Position numbers and translations under genes: made by a program. The notes beneath the pieces were generated by a model. It ran no database searches. It was not told the origin of the DNA and saw nothing but the letters and a program-made list of their open reading frames with translations. This document shows, in pieces, positions 26,191 to 35,006 of a stretch of DNA of 59,986 nucleotides. Each line of letters opens with the position of its first letter. The stretch's first letter is position 1. The stretch covers positions 1-59,986 of the forward strand of contig CACXCN010000008.1 in assembly GCA_902766095.1 (NCBI GenBank), in the 5' to 3' direction. Origin of the DNA: an uncultured Selenomonas sp. (GTDB lineage: Bacteria > Bacillota > Negativicutes > Selenomonadales > Selenomonadaceae).

Positions 26191-27219
26191 TCAGAACTGG
26201 CTCAAGAAACGCAGATCATTATCATAGAACAGGCGCAGATCATCGACGCCATAGGACAGCATCGCGATGCGCTCGACGCCCATGCCGAAAGCGAAACCGC
26301 TCACGACGGAGGGATCATAGCCGCTCATCTCGAGCACATGCGGATGCACCATGCCGGCACCGAGGATCTCGAGCCAGCCCGTGCCCTTGCAGACCTTGCA
26401 GCCCTTGCCATGGCACATGACGCAGGAGATATCGACCTCGGCCGACGGCTCCGTGAACGGGAAGAAGCTCGGACGGAACCGGACGCCGATGTTCTCGTTG
26501 AATATCTGATGCAGGAACAGCTCGAGCGTGCCCTTGAGGTCGGCGAGGCTGATGCCCTTGTCGATGACGAGGCCCTCGACCTGCGTGAACATCGGCGAAT
26601 GCGTAGCATCGTACTCATCGCGGCGATAGACGCGCCCCGGCGCGATCATGCGGATCGGCGTGTTCGGGTCGTTTTTCTGCATCGTGCGGGCCTGGACCGG
26701 CGACGTCTGCGAGCGCATGAGAATCTCGTCCGTGATGTAGAACGAATCCTGCATATCGCGGGCCGGATGATCCTTCGGCAGGTTGAGTGCCTCGAAATTG
26801 AAGTAATCGCGCTCGATCTCCGGTCCCTCCTCGACGGAGAAGCCCATGTGCACGAATATATCCTTGATGCGCTCGAGCGTGAGCGTCAGCGGATGCAGAT
26901 GGCCGAGCGGCTGCTGACGGCCCGGCAGCGTGACATCGATATGTTCGCTGGCGATCTTCTCCTCGAGGGCCCGTGCTTTGAGTTCCTCATTCTTCTGCGC
27001 TATGAGCTCCTCGATCTGTGCCTTGGCCTCGTTGATGACCTTGCCGACCTTCGGACGGTCCTCCTTGGCCAGCGCGCCCATGCCGCGCAGGATCGAGGTG
27101 AATTCACCCTTCTTGCCCAGGAATCTCACGCGGATGTCATTGAGATCACTGAGATTGTTCGCTGTCTTCGCGATAGCCTCGGCTGCCTGCGCCTTCAGCT
27201 CTGCGATTTTTTCTTCCAT
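26191..27219 (-). CDS. pheS: Phenylalanyl-tRNA synthetase alpha subunit
   Basis: 342 residues. An N-terminal coiled coil for tRNA contact, then class II synthetase motifs: motif 2 ([23 protein letters not shown]) and motif 3 ([14 protein letters not shown]). The [14 protein letters not shown] segment and the phenylalanine pocket residues are in place. ATG 27219 is seven bases from AGGAGG; a TTG two codons upstream is less likely. First gene of pheS-pheT-zapA. Confidence 0.98.
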   Translation of the reverse strand: MEEKIAELKAQAAEAIAKTANNLSDLNDIRVRFLGKKGEFTSILRGMGALAKEDRPKVGKVINEAKAQIEELIAQKNEELKARALEEKIASEHIDVTLPGRQQPLGHLHPLTLTLERIKDIFVHMGFSVEEGPEIERDYFNFEALNLPKDHPARDMQDSFYITDEILMRSQTSPVQARTMQKNDPNTPIRMIAPGRVYRRDEYDATHSPMFTQVEGLVIDKGISLADLKGTLELFLHQIFNENIGVRFRPSFFPFTEPSAEVDISCVMCHGKGCKVCKGTGWLEILGAGMVHPHVLEMSGYDPSVVSGFAFGMGVERIAMLSYGVDDLRLFYDNDLRFLSQF

Positions 27220-27238
27220 CGCCAAACCTCCTAATAAT

Positions 27239-27500
27239 AAAAAACCTCGCCCCGGAGCCTGTCGGCTCCAAGGGGCGAGGTCTGATTCGCTGTACCACCC
27301 TTATTCTGCAGAAAGCATCCGCTCCCTGCACTCATACGGCCATAACGCAGCCTTGCGTCCGGCTCTCACCGGCCACTCCGGGACGAACTTTCACTCGGTG
27401 CGCCATCCCGCTCCCAGCCACGGCGGGACTCTCTGACGACGCATAGCCCAGCTACTCTTTCCCATCATCGCATTTTCTATATCCAGCATCAGTGGATGCT
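27239..27500 (-). promoter_or_regulatory. T-box riboswitch leader controlling pheST
   Basis: Minus strand: the T-box core GGGTGGTACAGCG lies at 27300-27288, followed by a terminator whose arms are ACCTCGCCCC and GGGGCGAGGT ending in TTTTTT (27281-27239). Stem I motifs such as GAAAGAGTA and CAGAGAG are seen upstream. Uncharged tRNA-Phe should stabilise the antiterminator. A TTC triplet at 27387-27385 is a candidate specifier codon, not confirmed by folding. Confidence 0.9.
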
Positions 27501-27507
27501 GTATCCT

Positions 27508-27536
27508 AGTGTATCATATATAAGTATGCTTTGCAA
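27508..27536 (-). promoter_or_regulatory. Promoter of the pheST T-box transcript
   Basis: Minus strand: -35 TTGCAA (27536-27531), 17-base spacer, -10 TACACT (27513-27508). Confidence 0.6.
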
Positions 27537-27553
27537 ACAGCTGACGAGATTTT

Positions 27554-28111
27554 TCAATAAAAATCATCATTTCCAGCTGACTCGCGATACTCATCAACTG
27601 CATCGCGCAGGGCCCCGGAATCATAGCCCTTGCGATAGAGGTATCCGAGCATCTTCTGCCGGTCGGCATCCGGCCGGTAGTGACCGCGCAGCACGCGCAG
27701 GGCCTTGGCCTTCTCCTGCTCGTATACATCGACATCGAGCTCCTCGGCACACTCAGCGATGAGGTCGCGTGGGAATCCGCGTCGCTCCAGCTTCAGCTTG
27801 ATCTGCCGCAGCGAGTTCGAGCTGTTCTCATAGAGATAGGCGAGCTGCCGCGCACAGGCCGAGCGGTCATCGATATAGTGGCGCTCTTTGAGCTTGACGA
27901 GCGCGGCCTCGATTTCCTCTTCATCGTAGCCCTTGTGCGCCAGCTTGTCGCGCAGCTTGCTCTCGCTGTACTCCTGACGCGCCAGATAGTCTACGGCCGT
28001 GACGAGCGCTGTCTTGTCCGGCTTCGCGGGTCGGTCTGTGCTCATCCGGCCATAGCGGCGGTACGAGCGCCGGCGCGGGCGCTCGTCCTCCTCCCAGTCC
28101 GTGTCACTCAT
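27554..28111 (-). CDS. recX: Regulatory protein RecX
   Basis: 185 residues. Three repeated three-helix units characteristic of RecX are seen: [42 protein letters not shown] and [20 protein letters not shown], after a basic, acidic-tipped N-terminus. RecX binds RecA filaments and inhibits them in the cytoplasm. It overlaps recA by 8 bases, so it is co-translated with it. No separate promoter seen. Confidence 0.93.
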   Translation of the reverse strand: MSDTDWEEDERPRRRSYRRYGRMSTDRPAKPDKTALVTAVDYLARQEYSESKLRDKLAHKGYDEEEIEAALVKLKERHYIDDRSACARQLAYLYENSSNSLRQIKLKLERRGFPRDLIAECAEELDVDVYEQEKAKALRVLRGHYRPDADRQKMLGYLYRKGYDSGALRDAVDEYRESAGNDDFY

Positions 28112-29186
28112 CGAGCGGCTCCATCACGTCATCGGACTCGTCCGCTGCTGCCGACTCGTTCGTCAGCATATCCGGCACCTCGCCGGAGCTCAGCTTGGCC
28201 CTGATCTTGGCCTCGATCTCCGCTGCCATCTCCGGATTCTCGGCCAGCGCTGCCTTCGTCTTCTCCTTGCCCTGTCCGAGACGGTTGCCCTCATAGGAGA
28301 ACCAAGCACCGCTCTTCTCGATGATATCGAGCTCGACGCCCATCTCGATGAGGCAGGACAGCTTCGATACGCCCTCGCCGTACATGATATCGAAGAAAGC
28401 CGTCTTGAACGGAGGCGCGACCTTGTTCTTCACGATGCGTACCTGCGTGTGGTTGCCTATGACATCCTTGCCGTTCTTGATTGCCTCTTTGCGGCGGACA
28501 TCGATGCGTACGGACGAGTAGAACTTCAGCGCGCGGCCGCCGGTCGTGACCTCGGGATTGCCGTAGACGACACCGACTTTCTCACGGATCTGGTTGATGA
28601 ATACGGCCACGGTCCGCGATTTGCTGATTGCGCCGGTCAGCTTGCGCATCGCCTGGCTCATGAGGCGGGCATGCAGACCAACATGCGAATCGCCCATCTC
28701 GCCCTCGATCTCGGCTTTCGGCACGAGGGCCGCGACCGAGTCGACGACGACGATGTCGATCGCGCCGCTGCGCACGAGCGCATCGACGATATCGAGCGCC
28801 TGCTCGCCCGTATCCGGCTGCGAGATGAGCAGGTTATCGATATCGACGCCGAGCTTCGCTGCATATACCGGATCCAGAGCATGCTCGGCATCGATGAACG
28901 CTGCGATGCCGCCATTCTTCTGTGCCTCAGCGATCATGTGCAGCGTGACCGTCGTCTTACCGGATGACTCCGGGCCATAGACCTCAATGATGCGGCCGCG
29001 CGGCAGGCCGCCGACGCCCAGAGCTACATCGAGCGGCAGTATGCCGGTCGATATGACCTCCACGTTCATATTGGCCTTGGCATCGCCCAGCCGCATGATG
29101 GCTCCCTTGCCGAAATCTTTCTCGATCTGCTTCATCGCATTGTTCAGCGCGTCGAGCTTGCTATGTTCCAATTCTTTATCTGCCAT
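28104..29186 (-). CDS. recA: Recombinase RecA
   Basis: 360 residues. Walker [10 protein letters not shown], the MAW region, Walker [13 protein letters not shown], and DNA-binding loops ([46 protein letters not shown]) are all canonical. ATG 29186 ([18 protein letters not shown]) has AAAGGAG eight bases upstream; the frame is open further but without a start signal. No clear SOS box of the GAAC-N4-GTTC type was found upstream, so LexA control is uncertain. Confidence 0.98.
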   Translation of the reverse strand: MADKELEHSKLDALNNAMKQIEKDFGKGAIMRLGDAKANMNVEVISTGILPLDVALGVGGLPRGRIIEVYGPESSGKTTVTLHMIAEAQKNGGIAAFIDAEHALDPVYAAKLGVDIDNLLISQPDTGEQALDIVDALVRSGAIDIVVVDSVAALVPKAEIEGEMGDSHVGLHARLMSQAMRKLTGAISKSRTVAVFINQIREKVGVVYGNPEVTTGGRALKFYSSVRIDVRRKEAIKNGKDVIGNHTQVRIVKNKVAPPFKTAFFDIMYGEGVSKLSCLIEMGVELDIIEKSGAWFSYEGNRLGQGKEKTKAALAENPEMAAEIEAKIRAKLSSGEVPDMLTNESAAADESDDVMEPLDE

Positions 29187-29220
29187 ATTGATGCTCCTTT
29201 CAGCGTCATTTGCTTTAAAC

Positions 29221-29249
29221 ATTATAACGCCATTGCGGGTATTTGACCA
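29221..29249 (-). promoter_or_regulatory. recA promoter
   Basis: Minus strand: -35 TGGTCA (29249-29244), 17-base spacer, -10 TATAAT (29226-29221). The -10 region shares 19 identical bases with the promoter at 8938-8956. Confidence 0.65.
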
Positions 29250-29455
29250 TAGAAAAATATGTCCGACAGCCTCGGTTCCGAGAAGAAGTATCAAATAATG
29301 AGACAATTCAAATATTGCTTGCCAAACCATCTCATCCATGCTAGCATAGAAATAATACGGGCAACTATAGTGCTATCACCCTCCTGGCACGACAGCCGCT
29401 ATAGCTGCTGTACAGATATCGCCTGAATCTGATAGGAAAAGAGAGGAGAATTTTT

Positions 29456-29935
29456 ATGCGCGAACTGCTGGAGCTCCTGGAACACGACGCCCGCCGTCCG
29501 GTCAGCGAGCTGGCCTCCATGCTCGGTCAGAGCGAGTACGAGGTTGAAAAGGATATCAACAAGCTGGAAAAGGACAAGGTCATCCTTTCCTATAATACAC
29601 TCATCAACTGGGAGAAATTCGGCGATGACACTGTCACTGCCATCATCGAGATCAACCTCACGCCGCAGCGCGAGGTCGGTTTTGACGCCATTGCTGAGCG
29701 CATCTACCGCTTTGACGAGGTCCGCACGGTATACCTCATGAGCGGCAGCTTCGACCTGCTCGTCATCATCGAGGGCAAATCGCTGAAGGACGTCGCGAAT
29801 TTCGTCGCCACCCGCCTGTCGACCATCGACGGCGTCACGGCTACCCGCAGCCATTTCATGCTCAAAGCCTATAAGAAAGACGGCGTCATCATCGACGACG
29901 AAGAGCGTGACCGCAGACTGGTGGTGACACCATGA
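29456..29935 (+). CDS. Lrp/AsnC-family regulator (AlaR-like)
   Basis: 159 residues. An N-terminal winged helix (LLELLEHDARRPVSELASMLGQSEYEVEKDINKLEKDKVI) and a C-terminal RAM ligand-binding domain (VRTVYLMSGSFDLLVIIEGKSLKDVANFVATRLSTIDGV). AGAGGAG precedes the ATG. It overlaps the aminotransferase gene by an ATGA. The same pairing in Bacillus subtilis is alaR-alaT, where the regulator activates an alanine transaminase; an equivalent role here is inferred. Confidence 0.9.
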   Translation: MRELLELLEHDARRPVSELASMLGQSEYEVEKDINKLEKDKVILSYNTLINWEKFGDDTVTAIIEINLTPQREVGFDAIAERIYRFDEVRTVYLMSGSFDLLVIIEGKSLKDVANFVATRLSTIDGVTATRSHFMLKAYKKDGVIIDDEERDRRLVVTP

Positions 29936-31122
29936 GCATGAAAGAGACAACGGACTGGAGTCAGCGCCTCTCGCCCGGCGTCAATGCCATAGCGCCCTCC
30001 GGCATCCGCAAATTCTTCGATATCGCCGCCCAGATGGAGGACGTCATCTCCCTCGGTGTCGGCGAGCCGGATTTCGTCACGCCGTGGTCCATCCGCGAGA
30101 GCTGCATCTACGGACTCGAGCAGGGCTACACGAGCTATACGGCCAACCGCGGCCTGCCGGAGCTGCGCGAGGAGATCGTGAACTCCTATAAGAAAAGCGA
30201 TAATCTCACCTACGATGCGAACACCGAGGTACTGGTCACCGTCGGCTGCTCCGAGGCCCTGGACCTCGCCCTGCGGGCCATCATATCGCCGGGCGACGAG
30301 GTACTCATCCCTGAGCCCTGCTACGTATCGTATCAGGCATGTACGACGCTGGCTGGCGGCGTCCCGGTGCCGGTAGCCGCGAAGCTCGAGAACGAATTCC
30401 GCATCACGCCGGACGAGCTCGAGGAGCATGTAACGCCGCGCACGAAGGTACTGCTCATCGGCTATCCGAACAATCCTACCGGCGCCATCATGACGCGCAA
30501 GGATCTCAAGGCCATCGCGGACTTCGCGACGCGCCACGACCTCATCGTCATATCGGATGAGATCTATGGTGCCCTGACCTATGGCGGCGAGAAGCACATC
30601 GCCTTCTCCTCCCTGCCCGGCATGCAGGAGCGCACCTTGCTGCTGAACGGCTTCTCGAAAGCCTATGCCATGACCGGCTGGCGCATCGGCTATGCCCTTG
30701 GCAACAAGACCATCATCTCCGCCATGACGAAGATTCATCAGTACACGATGCTCTGCGCCCCGATCACGGCCCAGCTCGCAGCCGTCGAGGCCCTGCGCCA
30801 CGGTGAGAAATACATGAAGAAGATGGTAGCCGAGTACGACCGCCGCCGCAAGCTCATCTATGACGGTCTCACGAAAATGGGTCTGCCCTGCTTCGAGCCG
30901 AAGGGCGCCTTCTACATATTCCCTGACATCACGAGCACCGGCTACGATTCCAACGGCTTCGCCGAGGCCCTGCTGCAGGCCGAGCACGTAGCGCTCGTCC
31001 CAGGCTCCGCCTTCGGAGCCAGCGGCGAAGGCCACGTCCGCTGCTCCTACGCGACCAGCATAGACAAAATCGCCGAAGCCCTGAACCGCATCGAGAACTT
31101 CCTCAAGCACCACAAGAAATAA
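29932..31122 (+). CDS. PLP-dependent class I/II aminotransferase (AlaT-like)
   Basis: 396 residues, full length, fold type I. The PLP lysine is in LLNGFSKAYAMTGWRIGYALGN. ISLGVGEPDF, the NPTGAIMTRKDL loop with YPNN, ISDEIYGALTYG and the C-terminal VRCSYATSIDKIAEALNRI arginine are all in place. The likely substrates are alanine or aromatic amino acids with 2-oxoglutarate; this cannot be fixed from sequence alone. Translationally coupled to the Lrp gene. Confidence 0.92.
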   Translation: MSMKETTDWSQRLSPGVNAIAPSGIRKFFDIAAQMEDVISLGVGEPDFVTPWSIRESCIYGLEQGYTSYTANRGLPELREEIVNSYKKSDNLTYDANTEVLVTVGCSEALDLALRAIISPGDEVLIPEPCYVSYQACTTLAGGVPVPVAAKLENEFRITPDELEEHVTPRTKVLLIGYPNNPTGAIMTRKDLKAIADFATRHDLIVISDEIYGALTYGGEKHIAFSSLPGMQERTLLLNGFSKAYAMTGWRIGYALGNKTIISAMTKIHQYTMLCAPITAQLAAVEALRHGEKYMKKMVAEYDRRRKLIYDGLTKMGLPCFEPKGAFYIFPDITSTGYDSNGFAEALLQAEHVALVPGSAFGASGEGHVRCSYATSIDKIAEALNRIENFLKHHKK

Positions 31123-31185
31123 AGCCTTCCCCGAAGGGGCAGCTTGTAAAGAGCATCCCCCTTCTCCTGAGGAGAAGGCTTTTGA
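31122..31185. repeat. About 60-bp double-hairpin intergenic repeat (second copy)
   Basis: Starts AAAGCCTTCCCC and ends GGAGAAGGCTTTT, with inner hairpins CCCC-GAA-GGGG and CCTTCTCC-TGA-GGAGAAGG. The outer arms can also pair. It closely resembles 17464-17522 and lies right after the aminotransferase stop. Confidence 0.65.
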
Positions 31186-31191
31186 TACGAG

Positions 31192-31235
31192 AAAAGCTGT
31201 GAAAAATGCTTTCGCATTTTTTCACAGCTTTTTAA
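31192..31235 (+). terminator. Terminator of the Lrp-aminotransferase operon
   Basis: AAAAGCTGTGAAAAATGC pairs with GCATTTTTTCACAGCTTTT over a TTTC loop and is followed by T residues. Confidence 0.85.
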
Positions 31236-31238
31236 ATA

Positions 31239-31267
31239 CAAAAAGAGGCTGTTCGCCACAGCCCCTC
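31239..31267 (-). terminator. Terminator of the tRNA-Arg gene
   Basis: Minus strand: GGGGCTGT, loop GGCGA, ACAGCCTC, then TTTTTG. It lies about 12 bases beyond the encoded CCA end. Confidence 0.8.
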
Positions 31268-31278
31268 AGATAACTAGA

Positions 31279-31353
31279 TGGTGCGCTTGGTGAGAATCGA
31301 ACTCACGCTTCTGGCTCCGGAGGCCGGCGTCCTATCCACTGGACTACAAGCGC
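31279..31353 (-). tRNA. tRNA-Arg (anticodon CCG)
   Basis: Minus strand cloverleaf: acceptor GCGCTTG pairs with CAAGCGC, D arm GTCC...GGAC, anticodon loop CTCCGGA with anticodon CCG (plus 31318-31320), and T arm GTGAGTTCGATTCTCAC. Discriminator A and an encoded CCA follow. The anticodon stem has one mismatch. It reads the CGG arginine codon. Confidence 0.96.
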
Positions 31354-31446
31354 ATTACATATAGTCTAGCATATTCCCGTCAGGTAGTCAAGGGGGACTG
31401 CCCCATGAACAGAAAATATCCGCTCAGATCTTTCTGCCGCGTTCGC

Positions 31447-32289
31447 TCACCGGCGCCGCCGGGAACTTATGGCCAGTGTCAGGAAGAACAGGACCGACGC
31501 CACTACGACGATGGTCGCGCCGGCGGCCATGCCCAGCTCATAGGCCAGGATGAGGCCGGTGATGCCGGACAGCAGCGAGATGCCGACCGAGGCAACGTGG
31601 TATTCCTTCACACTGTTCGCTATATTGCGAGCTGCGGCCGCCGGCAGCACGAGCAGGGCGTTGATGATGAGGATGCCCACCCACTGGATGCTGATCGATA
31701 CGACGACAGCCAGCAGCGAGGCGAACAGTCCCTCGGTCAGCATGACCGATATACCGCGGCTACGCGCGAACGAAGCATTGATCGATAGGATCAGCAGCCG
31801 ATTGAACAGCAGCCCCCAGGCCAGCACGACGAGTCCGCCTACGACGAGCAGCCCGAGCAGCTCATCCGGCGTCACCGACAGGATGTCACCGACGAGATAG
31901 GCCGAGTACTTGTTGAAGCTGCCGCCGTGCGTCATGAGCATGAGGCCCAGGGCGATGGCCATCGACGAGAAAACGCCGATTATTGTATCCGTCGAAGCCT
32001 TGGCCCGGTTGCTGATCCAGGTGATGAGCAGGGCGAATACGACCGAGAATATAATCAGGGATACGAGCGGCGAGACGAGACCGACGAGGGCACCGATCGC
32101 GATCCCGGTGAAGGCACCATGTCCCAGCGAATCCGAGAAGAATGCCATGCGATTTGATACGACCATCGTCGAGAGCAAGCCGAACAGCGGTGTCACGAGC
32201 AGCACGGCCAGCAGGGCGTTCTTCATGAACATATGGCCGGCCCACTCGAAGGGCAGCAGCGTATCCAGCACGGAATAGACGATATCCAC
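31447..32289 (-). CDS. Zinc/manganese-type ABC transporter permease (ZnuB family)
   Basis: 280 residues, about eight to nine membrane spans of the ABC-3 family (ALLAVLLVTPLFGLLSTMVV, MAFFSDSLGHGAFTGIAIGALVGL, GILIINALLVLPAAAARNIA). The SDSLGHGAF segment is the family's conserved ATPase-coupling region. The start is a GTG at 32289 with GGGGAG seven bases upstream; the frame runs far upstream through the ATPase gene but that part is a shadow. It lies four bases after the ATPase gene. No substrate-binding lipoprotein gene is adjacent. Confidence 0.9.
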   Translation of the reverse strand: MDIVYSVLDTLLPFEWAGHMFMKNALLAVLLVTPLFGLLSTMVVSNRMAFFSDSLGHGAFTGIAIGALVGLVSPLVSLIIFSVVFALLITWISNRAKASTDTIIGVFSSMAIALGLMLMTHGGSFNKYSAYLVGDILSVTPDELLGLLVVGGLVVLAWGLLFNRLLILSINASFARSRGISVMLTEGLFASLLAVVVSISIQWVGILIINALLVLPAAAARNIANSVKEYHVASVGISLLSGITGLILAYELGMAAGATIVVVASVLFFLTLAISSRRRR

Positions 32290-32293
32290 AATC

Positions 32294-33127
32294 TCACTCC
32301 CCTTTCGCCACGTCCGTGGCCACGTAGTCCTGCCCGCTGCGCGCCTCGGCCTCGGCGCTGACACCAGCCAGCATGCCGAAGATCTCGCGGGTGCGCTCAT
32401 CGGCAAACACCTCGTCCGGTGTACCGCTCGTGACGACATGATGATCGAGCAGGACGACCTGATCGGCATGACGCGCCACCATATTCAGATCATGCGATAT
32501 GAGGATGATCGCCATATCCTCCTCCTCGCGCAGCTCGGCCACGATCTCATAGAAAAGCTCGAGACCATTCTGATCGACGCCCGATACCGGCTCATCGAGC
32601 AGCAACAGATCGGGCATCGGATCGAGCGCCAGGGCCAGCAGCACGCGCTGCAGCTCGCCGCCCGAGAGCGCACCGAGACGCCGGTCGATGAGATGGGCCG
32701 CATGCACCCGGTCCAGCGATTTCTCGATGCGCGGACGCAGGGACTTCGACGGCCAGAGCCAGACCGGCTTGTTCGTGAGGCAGGCCATGAAAATATCGCA
32801 CACGCTCGTCGGCGCACTGAGATCGAACCGCAGATATTGCGGCACATAGCCGATGACCGGATGTCCCGTGTGCTTGCCCTTGGCATCCGCATAGTGCAAG
32901 CTACCGCTATGCGGTATCTCGCCCAGTATCGAGCGCAGCAATGTCGATTTCCCGGCGCCGTTCGGACCGATGATGGCCGTGAGCTGGCCACAGTGGATAT
33001 GGATATTCACATCGTCGAGTATCGTCAGCCGCCCGGCCTTCACCCCGAAATGCTCGATCTTCGTGCAGCAGAGCTTCGCACAATCATCCGCCGAAGCCGC
33101 CCGATGATGCATGATGTTCTTAAACAA
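32294..33127 (-). CDS. Zinc/manganese-type ABC transporter ATPase (ZnuC family)
   Basis: 277 residues. Walker A GPNGAGKST, Q-loop VPQYLRFD, signature LSGGELQR, Walker B LLLLDEP and switch His in LISHDLNMVARHADQVVLL. The N-terminus carries an unusual His/Cys cluster (HHRAASADDCAKLCC) before the ABC fold. The start is a TTG at 33127, ten bases from GGGAGG. It pairs with the downstream ABC-3 permease; the metal is not determined by sequence. Confidence 0.9.
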   Translation of the reverse strand: MFKNIMHHRAASADDCAKLCCTKIEHFGVKAGRLTILDDVNIHIHCGQLTAIIGPNGAGKSTLLRSILGEIPHSGSLHYADAKGKHTGHPVIGYVPQYLRFDLSAPTSVCDIFMACLTNKPVWLWPSKSLRPRIEKSLDRVHAAHLIDRRLGALSGGELQRVLLALALDPMPDLLLLDEPVSGVDQNGLELFYEIVAELREEEDMAIILISHDLNMVARHADQVVLLDHHVVTSGTPDEVFADERTREIFGMLAGVSAEAEARSGQDYVATDVAKGE

Positions 33128-33168
33128 ACTTTTATTTCCTCCCGAAAACTTGTCGTCCTACCGGATGC

Positions 33169-33915
33169 TCAGTATATCAGCCGCCGGTAAGCGCGCTGGC
33201 CGAGCCAGAAACACAGCACGGCATAGACCACGAGCACGGCCAGCGAGCTCAGCGCCACCGGCGTCCCTGCCGCCAGCCCGCGCAAGAGATAGCTCGTATG
33301 CGTGAGCGGCAGCAGCTCGATGAATATACGCAGTGCCTCCGGCAGCGCCGTCGTCTTGAAGAATGTGCCGCAGAGGAACGACATCGGCAGCAATATATAC
33401 GTGTTGACCTGGCTCATTTCCTCATAGGTATCGATGCGCATAGCCGCATTGAACCCGATCTCGGCGAATATGACGCAGTTCAGCACGAGCACGAGCAGGA
33501 ACAGCGGCGTCAGGTGGATATGCGTCCCTGCCAAGCCCACGAGCAGCAATATGATGGCCGACGATATGAGGCCGCGCAGTACGGCGGCCAACACTTTGCC
33601 GATGATGAACGCCCCCGGCCAGATCGGGGCCGTGATGTACTCATCGAGGCTGTGATGATAGACGCGCTCGGCATGCACGGGCATGACGCTCGCAAACGAT
33701 ATGTTCATGGAGTTCAGCGCCAGCACGCCCGGGATCAGAAACTCGAGATACGTCCCCGAGTCGACCTGGATGCTGCGCCCGAGTCCCCAGCCGAAAGCCA
33801 CGAGATACATCAGCGGGGCCACCATGCGCGACAATATATACTTGATGAGACGGCGCCGCAGCACGATGAGATCGCGCCAGAAAACCGTCCATATATCATA
33901 CATTATACCACTCAT
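33169..33915 (-). CDS. ABC-2 type transporter permease
   Basis: 248 residues with about six membrane spans (MVAPLMYLVAFGWGLG, LRGLISSAIILLLVGLAG, PLFLLVLVLNCVIFAEIGF, LLPMSFLCGTFF, LAVLVVYAVLCFWLG). The FLIPGVLALNSMNISFA and LPLTHTSYLLRGLA segments are typical of NodJ/DrrB-type ABC-2 exporters. The substrate is unknown. GAGG lies five bases before ATG 33915. It follows its ATPase gene by seven bases. Confidence 0.88.
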   Translation of the reverse strand: MSGIMYDIWTVFWRDLIVLRRRLIKYILSRMVAPLMYLVAFGWGLGRSIQVDSGTYLEFLIPGVLALNSMNISFASVMPVHAERVYHHSLDEYITAPIWPGAFIIGKVLAAVLRGLISSAIILLLVGLAGTHIHLTPLFLLVLVLNCVIFAEIGFNAAMRIDTYEEMSQVNTYILLPMSFLCGTFFKTTALPEALRIFIELLPLTHTSYLLRGLAAGTPVALSSLAVLVVYAVLCFWLGQRAYRRLIY

Positions 33916-33922
33916 AGGTACC

Positions 33923-34822
33923 TCATAATCCTTTCCGGCTGCCTGTCAGCTCGATGAAGGCATCCTCGAGATTCGTGCGTCTGACATGCACATCATCGCT
34001 CGCGACCTCAGCCTCGTCTGCCTCCCCCATATGCGCCACGAAATCCCGCGCCTCGTGCCGCGACGGGAAGAAGCGATAGGACCGTTCCTCGCCCTGCTGC
34101 CACTCCACGGTAAAGGCCCCGAGCCGCTCGCAGTAGGCCTGAGGCGTATCCAGATCGACCAGCTTGCCCTGCGACAGCATGGCCACCCGGTCACAAAGCA
34201 GCTCCGCCTCCTCGATATAGTGCGTCGTCAGGAATACCGTCACTCCCTCGCGCGCCAGATGTCGGATGAGCTGCCAGATGCGACGGCGCACCTGCGGATC
34301 GAGCGCGACGGTCGGCTCATCGAGGAACAATACCTGCGGCCGATGGATGAGAGCCCGCGCAATGAGCAGGCGCCGCTTCATGCCCCCCGAGAGGCGCCGC
34401 ACGCCGTCATTCACGACCTCGCGCAGCTCGACGAAATCCAGCAGTTCCTCAATACGGGCCCGACGCTCACTGCGCCCCAGATGATGAAGCCGGGCATGCA
34501 GCTCCATATTCTCCCCGACCGTGAGGTCCTGGTCGAAATTCACATGCTGGGGCACGATGCCGATGAGTTTCTTGATTGCCACCGTATCATGGTCCGTCGA
34601 CAGCCGGCCATAGCTGATGCTGCCGCTTGTAGGATGCAGCTGCATGGTCAGCATCCGTATCGTCGTCGTCTTCCCCGCCCCATTGGGGCCCAGCAGACCG
34701 AATATCTCGCCCGGCGCCACGCGGAACGTCAGGTCATTCACCGCCGTCTTCCGGCCCATTTTCCCCTCAGCCGTCCGGTGCGTGAATTCTCGCGTGATGT
34801 GCTCAATATCGATAGCCGACAC
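33923..34822 (-). CDS. ABC-2 exporter ATPase (NodI/DrrA-like)
   Basis: About 299 residues. Walker A GPNGAGKTT, Q-loop VPQHVNFDQDLTVGENM, signature RLSGGMKRRLLIARALIH, Walker B VLFLDEPTVALDPQ, switch His FLTTHYIEEAELLCDRVAML, and a C-terminal extension ending in NLEDAFIELTGS, the usual sign of DrrA-type exporters. GTG 34822 is preferred, eight bases from GGGGG; the open frame continues to 34909. With the following permease it forms an efflux pair. Confidence 0.9.
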   Translation of the reverse strand: MSAIDIEHITREFTHRTAEGKMGRKTAVNDLTFRVAPGEIFGLLGPNGAGKTTTIRMLTMQLHPTSGSISYGRLSTDHDTVAIKKLIGIVPQHVNFDQDLTVGENMELHARLHHLGRSERRARIEELLDFVELREVVNDGVRRLSGGMKRRLLIARALIHRPQVLFLDEPTVALDPQVRRRIWQLIRHLAREGVTVFLTTHYIEEAELLCDRVAMLSQGKLVDLDTPQAYCERLGAFTVEWQQGEERSYRFFPSRHEARDFVAHMGEADEAEVASDDVHVRRTNLEDAFIELTGSRKGL

Positions 34823-34913
34823 GTCTGGCGCCCCCTTCTCTGATAATGATTTTGACTGTATATAGTTTCGCACATTTAGGCCTCTTAGTAAAGTGCTTTG
34901 TAATGTCAAAAAA

Positions 34914-34943
34914 TTGTATCGCTAACGGCAGGATTATGATAAT
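34914..34943 (+). promoter_or_regulatory. Possible promoter of the chemoreceptor gene at 35007
   Basis: -35 TTGTAT (34914-34919), 18-base spacer, -10 GATAAT (34938-34943). A moderate match only; no sigma-28 consensus was seen. Confidence 0.35.
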
Positions 34944-35006
34944 AAAAGCAGAAAATAGTACAGTGAGGTTGGGATGATTTTATCATGATCCAAAGGGGGA
35001 GAAGCT

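Noticed and set aside
29186-29340. An SOS (LexA) box upstream of recA
   Set aside because: No GAAC-N4-GTTC or close variant was found; the nearby CGGTTCCGAG is not symmetric in the required way.
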